Origin: Acrocarpospora catenulata
Lineage (GTDB): Bacteria > Actinomycetota > Actinomycetes > Streptosporangiales > Streptosporangiaceae
Length of the DNA: 46,296 nucleotides
Assembly (NCBI RefSeq): GCF_018476525.1
Contig: NZ_JAHCST010000071.1
Coordinates: 1 to 46,296 of the forward strand
Direction of reading: 5' to 3'
Below are positions 7,775-15,395 of this stretch, in pieces. The notes under the pieces are model-generated. The model was not told the DNA's origin. It made no database searches and saw nothing but the letters and a program-made list of their open reading frames with translations. The number at the start of each line of letters is the position of its first letter. Position 1 is the stretch's first letter. Made by a program: the position numbers and the translations under genes.

Positions 7775-8926
7775 ATGCGCCGCTTGGCCTGCCTGCTGAC
7801 CGTTCTCCTGCCGGTGGCCGGATGCACCTCGGTGACCGCGAGCACCGAGGCCCGGCCACCGGTCATCACCATCTCCCCCAAACCCGACGAGACCACGGCC
7901 AACCCCGACCGCGGCCTGACCGTCCGGGTCCGGAACGGGACTCTGACCAGCGTGAGCGCGTTCGCGGCGCAGCAACCGGTAGTGGGGTCATACAACCCGG
8001 CCCACACGATCTGGACCTCCGACTGGACCCTGATCCCCGCGACGGTGTACGTGGTGAACGCCACCGCGACCGGCGCCGGCGGCCTGGTCACCCGGACGGC
8101 CGCGCGGTTCCGCACGCTCCGGCCGTCCCATCCGCCCGGCGCGGTCGTGATCAGTCCCCGCCCCAAGGAGACCGTCGGCGTCGGCATGCCGATCATCGTC
8201 GACTTCGGCACCCCCATCGTGGACCGGGTCGCGGTGGAACGCGCCCTGGAGGTGCGCACGGACACCCCCGTGGAGGGCGCCTGGCGCTGGTTCAGCCCCA
8301 CCCAGGTCGTGTACCGGCCGCGCACGTTCTGGGCGCCCCGCCAGCGGGTGGTCTTCACCGCGCACCTGGCCGGCATCCGGCTGGCCCCGGGCACGTACGG
8401 CACCGCGGACCGCACGGTGGAGTTCACCATCGGCCGGAAGATGGTCAGCACGGTGGACACGATCACCCACCGCATGGTGGTCCGGCGCCACGGCCGGATC
8501 GTGCAGCGTATGGCGATCAGCGCCGGTAAGGCCACGACCAGGGAGTACACCACGACCAGCGGCGTCCACCTGACCATGGACAAGGGCAATCCGGTGCGCA
8601 TGCTCTCCCCTGGCCGGATGCCGGGCGAGCCGGGCTACTACGACCTACTGATCAACTACGCGGTCCGCATCTCCAACAGCGGGGAGTACGTGCACGCGCT
8701 GAACAACCTCTGGGCCCAGGGGCGGCGGAACGTCAGCCACGGCTGCGTCAACGCCCGGCCGGACCAGGCCGCCTGGTTCTACACCAACGCGCTCCGCGGC
8801 GACCCCGTGGTGATCACCGGCACCGAGCGTACGCTGGAGCCGGAGAACGGTTGGGGCTACTGGCAGCTGCCTTGGGCGGAATGGCGGAAAGGAAGCGCGT
8901 TGTCCGGCGCTGCACCTTATTACTGA
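7775..8926 (+). CDS. Lipoprotein L,D-transpeptidase (Ig-like plus YkuD)
   Basis: The 383-residue envelope enzyme has a lipobox LPVAGC with Cys17, two Ig-like domains (about 30-115 and 120-225, the second with ISPRPKETVGVGMPIIVDFG) and a C-terminal YkuD catalytic domain. The active site SHGCVNARPDQAAW holds His322 and Cys324. The architecture matches mycobacterial LdtMt2-type enzymes that form 3-3 cross-links in peptidoglycan and are inhibited by carbapenems. The C-terminal tail (GWGYWQLPWAEWRKGS) is the family's usual aromatic extension. It precedes the NfeD-SPFH pair but has 63 bp and a likely separate promoter between. Confidence 0.95.
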   Translation: MRRLACLLTVLLPVAGCTSVTASTEARPPVITISPKPDETTANPDRGLTVRVRNGTLTSVSAFAAQQPVVGSYNPAHTIWTSDWTLIPATVYVVNATATGAGGLVTRTAARFRTLRPSHPPGAVVISPRPKETVGVGMPIIVDFGTPIVDRVAVERALEVRTDTPVEGAWRWFSPTQVVYRPRTFWAPRQRVVFTAHLAGIRLAPGTYGTADRTVEFTIGRKMVSTVDTITHRMVVRRHGRIVQRMAISAGKATTREYTTTSGVHLTMDKGNPVRMLSPGRMPGEPGYYDLLINYAVRISNSGEYVHALNNLWAQGRRNVSHGCVNARPDQAAWFYTNALRGDPVVITGTERTLEPENGWGYWQLPWAEWRKGSALSGAAPYY

Positions 8927-8942
8927 CATGTAACGTAAAAGT

Positions 8943-8968
8943 GGAACCCCTAAGAGTTGGGGTCCGTT
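8943..8968 (+). promoter_or_regulatory. ECF-sigma-like promoter of the NfeD-SPFH pair
   Basis: GGAAC at 8943-8947 and CGTT at 8965-8968 are separated by 17 bases, matching the -35 GGAAC and -10 CGTT consensus of SigE-type ECF sigma factors in actinobacteria. Transcription would begin about 8975, leaving a short leader with GGAGGG at 8978-8983 before ATG 8990. The spacer also contains a weak inverted repeat (accc...gggt) that might terminate the preceding gene. Confidence 0.55.
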
Positions 8969-8989
8969 GAACGCTATGGAGGGCGGGCA

Positions 8990-9421
8990 ATGGACTCGTG
9001 GATCATCTGGCTGATACTCGCGGCGGCACTGGGCGTCGCGGAGATCTTCACGCTGACCGCCGCGCTGGGCATCATCTCGGTCGCGGCCCTGCTCACCGCT
9101 GGCGTGGCAGCCGTAGGGTTGCCACCCGGCCTGCAACTCCTCGTCTTCGTGCTGGCGTCCGGCGCCGGCCTGGTGGGAATCCGCCCGATCGCGCGGCGGC
9201 ACCTCCAGCAGCCCCCGTCCCGGCGTTTCGGCGTCTCGGCCCTGGTCGGCAAATCCGCGTACGTGACCCGGGAGGTCACCGGCCGGGACGGCCGGGTTCG
9301 CATCGGCGGGGAAGAATGGTCCGCACGGGCGTATGACGAATCACTGGTCATCCCCGTCGGCGCCACCGTAGACGTCTTCGAGATCGAAGGAGCCACCGCG
9401 CTCGTCTATCCCCGGGAGTGA
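8990..9421 (+). CDS. NfeD-like membrane protein
   Basis: The 143-residue protein has two closely packed N-terminal membrane segments (about 3-33 and 38-60) followed by a C-terminal OB-fold (SALVGKSAYVTREVTGRDGRVRIGGEEWSARA...GATVDVFEIEGATALVYP), the architecture of short NfeD proteins. These partner SPFH proteins, whose gene follows here with only two bases between the stop codon and the chosen ATG. The pair probably organises membrane microdomains or guards membrane-protein quality. The start is set by GGAGGG 6 bases upstream of ATG 8990. Confidence 0.9.
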   Translation: MDSWIIWLILAAALGVAEIFTLTAALGIISVAALLTAGVAAVGLPPGLQLLVFVLASGAGLVGIRPIARRHLQQPPSRRFGVSALVGKSAYVTREVTGRDGRVRIGGEEWSARAYDESLVIPVGATVDVFEIEGATALVYPRE

Positions 9422-9423
9422 CC

Positions 9424-10497
9424 ATGGATGCCGCTCTGTTCGTCCTGATCGTCGTTGTGCTGTTCGCGGTCCTCACCGTGTTCCGGACCTTGCGCATCGT
9501 CCCGCAGGCGCGGGCCGCCAACGTCGAACGCCTCGGCCGTTACCATCGCACCCTGGAACCGGGGCTGAACTTCGTCATTCCGTACATCGACCGGGTGCGT
9601 CCGCTGATCGACCTGCGCGAGCAGGTGGTCTCCTTCAAGCCGCAGCCGGTGATCACCGAGGACAACCTCGTGGTGGACATCGACACGGTGCTCTACTTCC
9701 AGGTCACCGATCCTCGGGCGGCCTCCTACGAGATCGCCAACTTCATTCAGGGCGTGGAGCAACTGACCGTGACCACGCTGCGGAACGTGGTCGGTGGTAT
9801 GGATCTGGAGAAGACGCTCACCTCGCGGGACACCATCAACAGCCAGCTGCGGGGCGTGCTGGATGAGGCGACCGGGAAGTGGGGGATCCGGGTCAACCGC
9901 GTGGAGATCAAGGCCATTGACCCGCCGCGCACCATCAAAGAGGCGATGGAGAAGCAGATGCGGGCCGAGCGGGACAAGCGGGCCGCCATCCTCAACGCCG
10001 AAGGCACCCGGCAGTCGCAGATCCTCACCGCCGAGGGTGAGAAGCAGAGTGCGATCCTGCGGGCGGAGGGTGAGCGTACCGCTCAGATCCTGCGGGCGGA
10101 GGGTCAGTCGCAGGCCATCGACGAGGTGTTCCAGGCCGTTCACCGCAACGACCCCGACCCGAAGCTGCTCGCCTACCAGTACCTTCAGATGCTTCCGCAG
10201 CTCGCCCAGGGTCCCGGCAACACCTTCTGGGTGATCCCGAGCGAGGTCACCTCAGCCCTCCAGGGCGTCTCCAAGGCCTTCACCGAGGCCCTCCCGCCGT
10301 CGGCCGCCACCCGCCAGAAGGAGACCGACACCGCCGGAATCGAGGCGGTGGCGGAGGCGGAACGCGCAGCCGAAGAGGCCAAGGCCGAAGCCGAAGACCA
10401 CGGACCCCGCTCAATCGAGGCCGCCAGCCCCCTACCCGACGCCCTGCACAACCTCACCCAGGAACCCCAGCCCCACCCCAACCACCGGGACACCTGA
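9424..10497 (+). CDS. SPFH/Band 7 (stomatin-like, paraslipin) protein
   Basis: The 357-residue protein has one N-terminal membrane anchor (about 3-22), an SPFH domain (RIVPQARAANVERLGRYHRTLEPGLNFVIPYIDRVRPLIDLREQVVSF...) and a long coiled coil built of near-repeats rich in Ala/Glu (AILNAEGTRQSQILTAEGEKQSAILRAEGERTAQILRAEGQSQAI, about 190-235), as in QmcA/stomatin homologues. The family forms ring- or cage-like oligomers on membranes, usually with NfeD. The C-terminal ~70 residues are charged and proline-rich and probably disordered. RBS CGGGAG lies 5 bases upstream and overlaps the end of the NfeD gene. Confidence 0.93.
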   Translation: MDAALFVLIVVVLFAVLTVFRTLRIVPQARAANVERLGRYHRTLEPGLNFVIPYIDRVRPLIDLREQVVSFKPQPVITEDNLVVDIDTVLYFQVTDPRAASYEIANFIQGVEQLTVTTLRNVVGGMDLEKTLTSRDTINSQLRGVLDEATGKWGIRVNRVEIKAIDPPRTIKEAMEKQMRAERDKRAAILNAEGTRQSQILTAEGEKQSAILRAEGERTAQILRAEGQSQAIDEVFQAVHRNDPDPKLLAYQYLQMLPQLAQGPGNTFWVIPSEVTSALQGVSKAFTEALPPSAATRQKETDTAGIEAVAEAERAAEEAKAEAEDHGPRSIEAASPLPDALHNLTQEPQPHPNHRDT

Positions 10498-10501
10498 CCG
10501 G

Positions 10502-10549
10502 TCCGCCCAGCCTGGCGGGTGGGATAACCACCCGCCAGGCTGGTTCGGA
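10502..10549. terminator. Strong bidirectional hairpin terminator
   Basis: A 15-bp perfect inverted repeat (10508-10522 with 10528-10542) closes a GATAA loop and can be extended outward by GTCCG/CGGAC-like pairing. It lies 10 bases after the SPFH stop and just before the stop of the convergent hydrolase. There is no T-tract, as is common in high-GC actinobacteria. Confidence 0.75.
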
Positions 10550-10558
10550 CGCCGGAAC

Positions 10559-11326
10559 TCATGAGGATTCCGGACTCTGATTCGCGCGTGCCGCCGCGAC
10601 GACCTCCCGGATCGCGTCCAGTACCAGGCGCGGCTCCGCGTACTGCACGTAGTGTTCGGGTGAGTTCGCCACCACCAGGCGGCCCCTTGTGGAGAGGGCG
10701 GCGAGGTCGCGGTAGTGGCCCAGCGCCCGGTCGGGTTGCCGGGCGGCGGCGATTACGATCACCGGCAGGTTTCCCCATGCTCCTGGGCGTACGGTCGCCC
10801 GTACTTCGGCCGCGCTGTCGAGGGACGCCCAGCCTTCGGCGCGGGCGGCTGCCATGGAGCATGAGCCGTACACGATCGGGGCGGCTTTCCTGGCCTGTTC
10901 CGGCGCTCCCGAAGGCGTGACCGCGTCGCCGAGCAGCCGGACCAGGCCGAGCCTCGCGGCGACCTGATAGAGCGTGAACTGGGCGGCGAGGAACGGCCTG
11001 GCCGCGCCGAGTTCCTCGGTTCCGGTTTCGTCCATGACGTCCACAAGCACCAGCCCGGCAGCCTCTTCCGGCCAGGCCGCCGCGAACAGCCGCACGATCG
11101 CTCCACCGTAGGAGTGCCCGACCAGGACGTACGGCCCGGCCTCCCCGGCGGCCGTGAGCAGCGCGCGTAACTCCCGCGCGGCACGCCCCGCGGTCCGCGG
11201 CCCCGGGCCGTCCTCGCTCCACGCGTATCCAGCCTCGTCATAGCTGCACACCCGTCCGTGCTGAGCGAGCTGGGACTGCACACCGGCCCAACTCGCACTC
11301 GACTCCCCAAGCCCCGCCTCCAGCAC
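10559..11326 (-). CDS. Alpha/beta hydrolase lacking the usual N-terminal strands
   Basis: The 255-residue protein has the nucleophile elbow GHSYGG (Ser about 71), an acid in DVMDE or later, and a C-terminal SPEHYVQYAEP providing the catalytic His, so the triad looks complete. It begins abruptly at VLEAGLGESS, which in related hydrolases follows 30-50 residues of beta-hairpin. Upstream in frame the only codons before a TAG stop (at 11366-11368) are 13 residues without a start codon. GTG 11326 is therefore the only possible start and has no good ribosome binding site. Either the gene is N-terminally truncated or it uses a minimal fold. Substrate unknown. Confidence 0.75.
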   Translation of the reverse strand: MLEAGLGESSASWAGVQSQLAQHGRVCSYDEAGYAWSEDGPGPRTAGRAARELRALLTAAGEAGPYVLVGHSYGGAIVRLFAAAWPEEAAGLVLVDVMDETGTEELGAARPFLAAQFTLYQVAARLGLVRLLGDAVTPSGAPEQARKAAPIVYGSCSMAAARAEGWASLDSAAEVRATVRPGAWGNLPVIVIAAARQPDRALGHYRDLAALSTRGRLVVANSPEHYVQYAEPRLVLDAIREVVAAARANQSPESS

Positions 11327-11375
11327 GACCGTCGGCCCACCCTGCCCCGAGCACCTTCCCCCTGACTAGACGAAG

Positions 11376-11396
11376 GTTGACAGGTGACTTTCAGCC
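11376..11396 (+). promoter_or_regulatory. Possible promoter/regulator site of the Cys-repeat lipoprotein
   Basis: A perfect TTGACA (11377-11382) is embedded in a motif GTTG-a-CAG...TTCAG whose CAG triplets are 11 bp apart. A similar arrangement occurs at 18791-18811 before the export operon. It may be a -35 element, an OmpR-family binding site, or both. No good -10 is visible. Confidence 0.35.
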
Positions 11397-11478
11397 GGGA
11401 TTCATCGGGTTCCTAAGCGCCTGCTCTGAGATGGGTTCCGCCGGAACCCCCCGGCCCTTTCCATCCGGAGTCCGACCC

Positions 11479-11961
11479 GTGCATGCATATCTTCGGAGTC
11501 TCGCCGCTCTGGCCGTCATCCTCGCTGCCACCGCCTGCGGGGGAGAGGCGGCCGGCCCGACCAGCGCACAAGCCACGCCGTCGGGTGACCAGCGCGCGGC
11601 GTTCACCGAATGTCTGCGCGAGCAGGGTGTGACCATGCCCAGTGGGCGACCGGAGGCTCGGCCGAGTGGTTCCCCGTTCCCGAGGCCGAGCGGGGGGCAG
11701 GGGGGTTTCGGCGCCATGAACCCCGAGATGCAGAAGGCCATGGAGGCGTGCCGGTCGCTCATGCCGTCCGGCGGGCCGCAGCGCGGGGGCGGCTTCGACC
11801 AGTCCGCGATGAACGCCTTCCGTACCTGCATGAAGGACAACGGCGTCGAGGACGTTCGCGGCTTCAACGACCTCGACCAGAACGACCCGAAGATCGCCAA
11901 GGCCCTGGAGAAGTGCCGCCCGCTGCTTCCGACTCGGCCGTCGGCGGCGCCTTCGGCGTGA
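11479..11961 (+). CDS. Cys-repeat lipoprotein, unknown function
   Basis: The 160-residue protein starts at GTG with CGGAG 8 bases upstream. It has a signal peptide ending in a lipobox-like LAATAC (Cys about 22), so it should be lipid-anchored outside the membrane. The mature part contains two divergent copies of one module: AFTECLREQGV...MEACRSLMPSGG and AFRTCMKDNGV...LEKCRPLLPT, each with a pair of cysteines, joined by a Pro/Ser/Gly-rich spacer. From general knowledge, small actinobacterial proteins with CMREHGV/CLREQGV modules are often encoded beside HlyD-MacB-type exporters with a two-component system; such a system lies 7 kb downstream here. Confidence 0.85.
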   Translation: MHAYLRSLAALAVILAATACGGEAAGPTSAQATPSGDQRAAFTECLREQGVTMPSGRPEARPSGSPFPRPSGGQGGFGAMNPEMQKAMEACRSLMPSGGPQRGGGFDQSAMNAFRTCMKDNGVEDVRGFNDLDQNDPKIAKALEKCRPLLPTRPSAAPSA

Positions 11962-11984
11962 TCGCATCTGGCCTTGGTGAAGTC

Positions 11985-12000
11985 CCGGCAAAGTTGCCGG
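11985..12000. promoter_or_regulatory. 16-bp palindrome before the dynamin-like pair
   Basis: CCGGCAA and its complement TTGCCGG are separated by AG, 43 bases upstream of the first GTPase start. The two-base loop is too small for a good terminator, so an operator is as likely. No assignment is possible. Confidence 0.35.
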
Positions 12001-12043
12001 AGGCATCGCGTTGCGCCCGGTCTTCTCAGGGAAGGTCGGGGCT

Positions 12044-13756
12044 ATGGCCGATGGGCTGCTCTCGGCTCTGCGGCAGCTGCGGAGCCGGCTCGATCACGAC
12101 CTGTTCCCGTTGGCGATCGGGGATGTGGCGGCGGACCGTCGCGCCCTGAAGGAGCTGATCGGCCAGCTGGACGACTACCTGCTGCCGAGGCTCGCGGCGA
12201 TCGACGCGCCGCTGCTCGCGGTGGTCGGAGGTTCGACGGGGGCGGGTAAGTCGACGCTGGTCAACTCGCTCGTGGGCGCGAACGTCACCAAGACGGGAGT
12301 GCTCCGCCCGACGACCCTGGCCCCGACCCTGGTGGCCAACCCGGCCGACGGTCCCTGGTTCACCGCCACCGAAGTGCTCCCCGGCCTGCCCAGGGTCACC
12401 GGACGGGGTCCCGGGGAACCGGGCACGTTGAAGATCGTGCAGACTCCGGAGTTGCCCGAGGGGCTGGCCCTGCTGGACGCCCCCGACATCGACTCGGTGG
12501 TCACCGCCAACCGCGAGCTCGCCGCCCAGCTGCTGGCCGCCGCCGACCTCTGGCTGTTCGTCACCACCGCCGCCAGGTACGCCGACGAGGTCCCGTGGGG
12601 CTTCCTCCGTACGGCCAGGGAGCGCAGCACCGCCCTGGGGATCATCCTCCAGCGCGTGCCGGCGGAGGCCCTCGACCCGGTCACCAAGGACCTGAGCCGC
12701 CTGCTCAGGGAGAACGACCTGGCCGATTCGCCGCTGTTCGTCATCCCCGAACTCCAGCTCCCGCAGGAGCACGCCCGCCTCCCGGAACCCAACGTCCGCA
12801 AGATCAAGGATTGGCTCACCAGCCTGTCCGCCGACGCCAAGGCCAGAGCCGAGGTGGTCCGCCAGACCCTCTCGGGGGCCCTGGACAGCCTGGCCGTCCG
12901 CGTCCCCGCCCTGGCCGAGGCGGCGGACCGGCAGCGCCTGGGCGTCGGCGAGCTGCGCGGCATGGCCGAACGCAGCTACGACGTCGGCATGTCCGGCTTC
13001 GACGAGGGCATGCGGGACGGCTCACTGCTCCGCGGCGAGGTGCTGGCCCGCTGGCAGGACTTCATCGGCACCGGCGACCTGATGCGCTCCCTGGAGTCGC
13101 GGATCGGCTGGCTGCGAGACCGCCTCACCGCCATCGTCACCGGCAGGCCCGCGCCTGACCGCCGCCTGGAGGTGGCCCTGGAGAGCGGCGTGGAGTCCCT
13201 CATCCGGGCCACCGCCGACGGCTCGGCGGAACGTGCCCTCGAATCCTGGCTGGCCACTCCCTCCGGACGCGACCTGCTGGAGAGGGCCGGGGTGGCGACC
13301 GCGGGACGGCTCGGCCGCGCCACGCCGGAGCTGCCCGCCCGGGCCATCACCACCGTCCGCGAGTGGCAGGGCTATGTGCTGGACCTGGTGCGCTCCGAGG
13401 GCGCCGACAAGCGCAACGTGGCACGTGCCGCCTCGTTCGGGGTCAACAGCCTCGGCCTGCTGGTCATGTTCGGGGTGTTCGCCTCCACCGGCGGGGTGAC
13501 CGGCGTCGAGCTCGGCATCGCGGGCGGCACCAGCGTGCTCAGCCAGAAGCTGCTGGAGGCGATCTTCGGCGACCAGGCGGTACGCAACCTCACCGACCAG
13601 GCCCGGGGTGATCTGCGAGCCCGGGTGCGGGCGCTGCTGGACATCGAGCAGGCCCGGTTCACCGCGCTTCTGGACGATCTGGAGGTCCCGGACTCGGCCG
13701 CCCTGCGGGAGGCGGCGCAGGCCGTAGAGGAGCTGAAGCGGGAGCTGCCGGCGTGA
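12044..13756 (+). CDS. Dynamin-like GTPase, first of a pair
   Basis: The 570-residue protein has a GTPase domain with P-loop GGSTGAGKST (62-71), switch Thr region (VLRPTTLAPT) and G3-like LLDAPDID. The canonical G4 motif (N/T)KxD is replaced by ILQRVPAEA, so guanine recognition is atypical. Helical regions follow, with hydrophobic segments near 463-500 (FGVNSLGLLVMFGVFASTGG...) suitable for membrane insertion. It overlaps the next GTPase gene by 4 bp. The arrangement fits the paired bacterial dynamin-like proteins DynA/DynB, which stabilise FtsZ rings in sporulation septa of Streptomyces; identity with those is probable but not proven here. ATG 12044 has GGGAAGG 8-9 bases upstream. Confidence 0.85.
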   Translation: MADGLLSALRQLRSRLDHDLFPLAIGDVAADRRALKELIGQLDDYLLPRLAAIDAPLLAVVGGSTGAGKSTLVNSLVGANVTKTGVLRPTTLAPTLVANPADGPWFTATEVLPGLPRVTGRGPGEPGTLKIVQTPELPEGLALLDAPDIDSVVTANRELAAQLLAAADLWLFVTTAARYADEVPWGFLRTARERSTALGIILQRVPAEALDPVTKDLSRLLRENDLADSPLFVIPELQLPQEHARLPEPNVRKIKDWLTSLSADAKARAEVVRQTLSGALDSLAVRVPALAEAADRQRLGVGELRGMAERSYDVGMSGFDEGMRDGSLLRGEVLARWQDFIGTGDLMRSLESRIGWLRDRLTAIVTGRPAPDRRLEVALESGVESLIRATADGSAERALESWLATPSGRDLLERAGVATAGRLGRATPELPARAITTVREWQGYVLDLVRSEGADKRNVARAASFGVNSLGLLVMFGVFASTGGVTGVELGIAGGTSVLSQKLLEAIFGDQAVRNLTDQARGDLRARVRALLDIEQARFTALLDDLEVPDSAALREAAQAVEELKRELPA

Positions 13757-15354
13757 GGATACTGCGGCGGGACGGTGAGGTGCCGCTGGAGCAGCGGCTG
13801 GCCGCGCTGGAGGCGGCGGCCGGGCTGGCCGAGGGGCGGCTGGCCGAGGGCGCGGTCGAGCAGGCCCGCGGGGTGGTCGCCCAGGCGGGCATCCGGGGAA
13901 GCCTGTCGGTGGATCACACCGTGGTCGCGCTGGCCGGTGCGACGGGCAGTGGCAAGTCGTCGCTGTTCAACGCGTTGGCCGGGAGCGGGGTGGCGACCGT
14001 GGGGGTGACCAGGCCGACGACCGCCAAGGCACAGGCGGCGCTCTGGAGTCCTGAAGGTTCCGGACCGCTGCTGGACTGGCTGGACGTGCCGAACCGGCAC
14101 AGCATGGGCAGCGGCGAGAACCCGCTCTCCGGGCTGATCCTGGTGGACCTGCCCGATCACGACTCGATCGAGTACTCGCACCGCCTGGAGGTGGACCGGC
14201 TGGTCGCGGTGGTGGATCTGCTGGTCTGGGTGCTGGATCCGCAGAAGTACGCCGACGCCGCCGTACACGAAGGCTACCTGCGGGCACTGGCCCGCCACCG
14301 GGACGTCACCGTGGTGGTCCTCAACCAGGTCGACCGGCTGCCCGAGGAGGCGGTACGGCGCTGCCTGGCCGACCTGGACCGTTTGCTGATCGAGGACGGT
14401 CTGGACGGGGTGCCCGTGGTGGCCGCCTCGGCCCGGACCGGGCAGGGTCTGACCGAGCTGCGCGGCCAGCTCATCGGGAAGGTGAGCCGCCGTCGCGCCT
14501 GGGCCTCCCGGCTCGCCGCCGACGTGGGCACCGCCGCCGACACGCTGCACTCCGCCGCCGGTCTGGGGGAGGCCGGGCCGCACACGGCGCCTCCGGACCG
14601 GCTGGCCGGGCCGCTGTCCGCCGCGCTCGCCGAGGCCGCCGGGGTGCCGCTGGTGGTGGGCGCGGTGGCCAAGGCCCACCGGCACCGCGCGGTGGTGGCC
14701 ACCGGATGGCCGGTCACCCGATGGCTCCGCCGCCTCCGCCCGGACCCACTCCGCCGCCTGCGCGTCTCCAGCGGGAAGGATCTCGGCCGTACGTCGCTGC
14801 CCGCGCCCACCGCGATCCAGCGTTCCCGTCTGGACACCGCCATCCGAGAGACCGGTATAGCGGTCGCCACCGGCGTCCCTGAGCCGTGGGCCGCTACGAT
14901 CCGGCTGGCTGCCCGCGCCCACATGGACGAACTCGCCGACGAACTCGACCGCGCGGTGGCCACCACCTCCTTCGGCGCCGCCCGACGGCCGCGCTGGTGG
15001 ACGGTCTTCGGGCTGCTCCAGTGGCTGCTGATCGGTGCGATCGCCGTGGGCGCCCTCTGGCTGCTGGCCCTGTTCATCCTCAGCTACCTGCGCCTTCCCG
15101 ACGGCGAGCCGCCGACCGTCGGGATGATCCCGTGGCCGACGACTCTCCTGATCGGCGGCGGCGTCCTCGGCGTGTTCCTGGCCCTGCTCTCCCGCCTCTT
15201 CGCCTGGCTGGGCGGGCACCGCCGCGCCCGAAAAGCGGCCAAAGCCCTGCAAGCAAGCGTGTCAGACGTCGGCCAACGCCTGGTCCTGTCCCCAGCGGGG
15301 GCAGAGCTCCACCGCTTCCAGGCTTTCGCTGAAATCCTGGAAAAGGCCCGGTAA
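13753..15354 (+). CDS. Dynamin-like GTPase, second of a pair, integral membrane
   Basis: The 533-residue protein has P-loop GATGSGKSS (62-70), G3-like DLPDHDS (132-138) and a full G4 NQVD (191-194), followed by SARTGQGL as G5. Two strong membrane segments lie near the C-terminus (about 418-442 WTVFGLLQWLLIGAIAVGALWLLALFIL region and about 454-482), then a short basic tail. GTG 13753 overlaps the previous TGA (GTGA), so the two GTPases are made together and likely form a heteromer. By family knowledge such pairs act in membrane remodelling or septation. This partner keeps the base-specificity motif that the first one lacks. Confidence 0.87.
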   Translation: MRILRRDGEVPLEQRLAALEAAAGLAEGRLAEGAVEQARGVVAQAGIRGSLSVDHTVVALAGATGSGKSSLFNALAGSGVATVGVTRPTTAKAQAALWSPEGSGPLLDWLDVPNRHSMGSGENPLSGLILVDLPDHDSIEYSHRLEVDRLVAVVDLLVWVLDPQKYADAAVHEGYLRALARHRDVTVVVLNQVDRLPEEAVRRCLADLDRLLIEDGLDGVPVVAASARTGQGLTELRGQLIGKVSRRRAWASRLAADVGTAADTLHSAAGLGEAGPHTAPPDRLAGPLSAALAEAAGVPLVVGAVAKAHRHRAVVATGWPVTRWLRRLRPDPLRRLRVSSGKDLGRTSLPAPTAIQRSRLDTAIRETGIAVATGVPEPWAATIRLAARAHMDELADELDRAVATTSFGAARRPRWWTVFGLLQWLLIGAIAVGALWLLALFILSYLRLPDGEPPTVGMIPWPTTLLIGGGVLGVFLALLSRLFAWLGGHRRARKAAKALQASVSDVGQRLVLSPAGAELHRFQAFAEILEKAR

Positions 15355-15357
15355 TTC

Positions 15358-15385
15358 CGCCGCTTGCCACCGGAAGGTAGCGGCG
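15358..15385. terminator. Probable terminator between convergent genes
   Basis: The stem CGCCGCT/AGCGGCG (15358-15364 with 15379-15385) continues through a one-base bulge into GCC/GGT, around a 7-base loop. It sits in the 41-bp gap between the second GTPase gene and the convergent reductase gene. Confidence 0.5.
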
Positions 15386-15395
15386 TTCGGGGTGC

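Noticed and set aside
13372-15252. A 626-codon minus-strand frame across the dynamin-like genes
   Set aside because: Same GC effect. The plus-strand proteins have P-loops and membrane spans, while the antisense product is low-complexity Gly/Arg/Gln.
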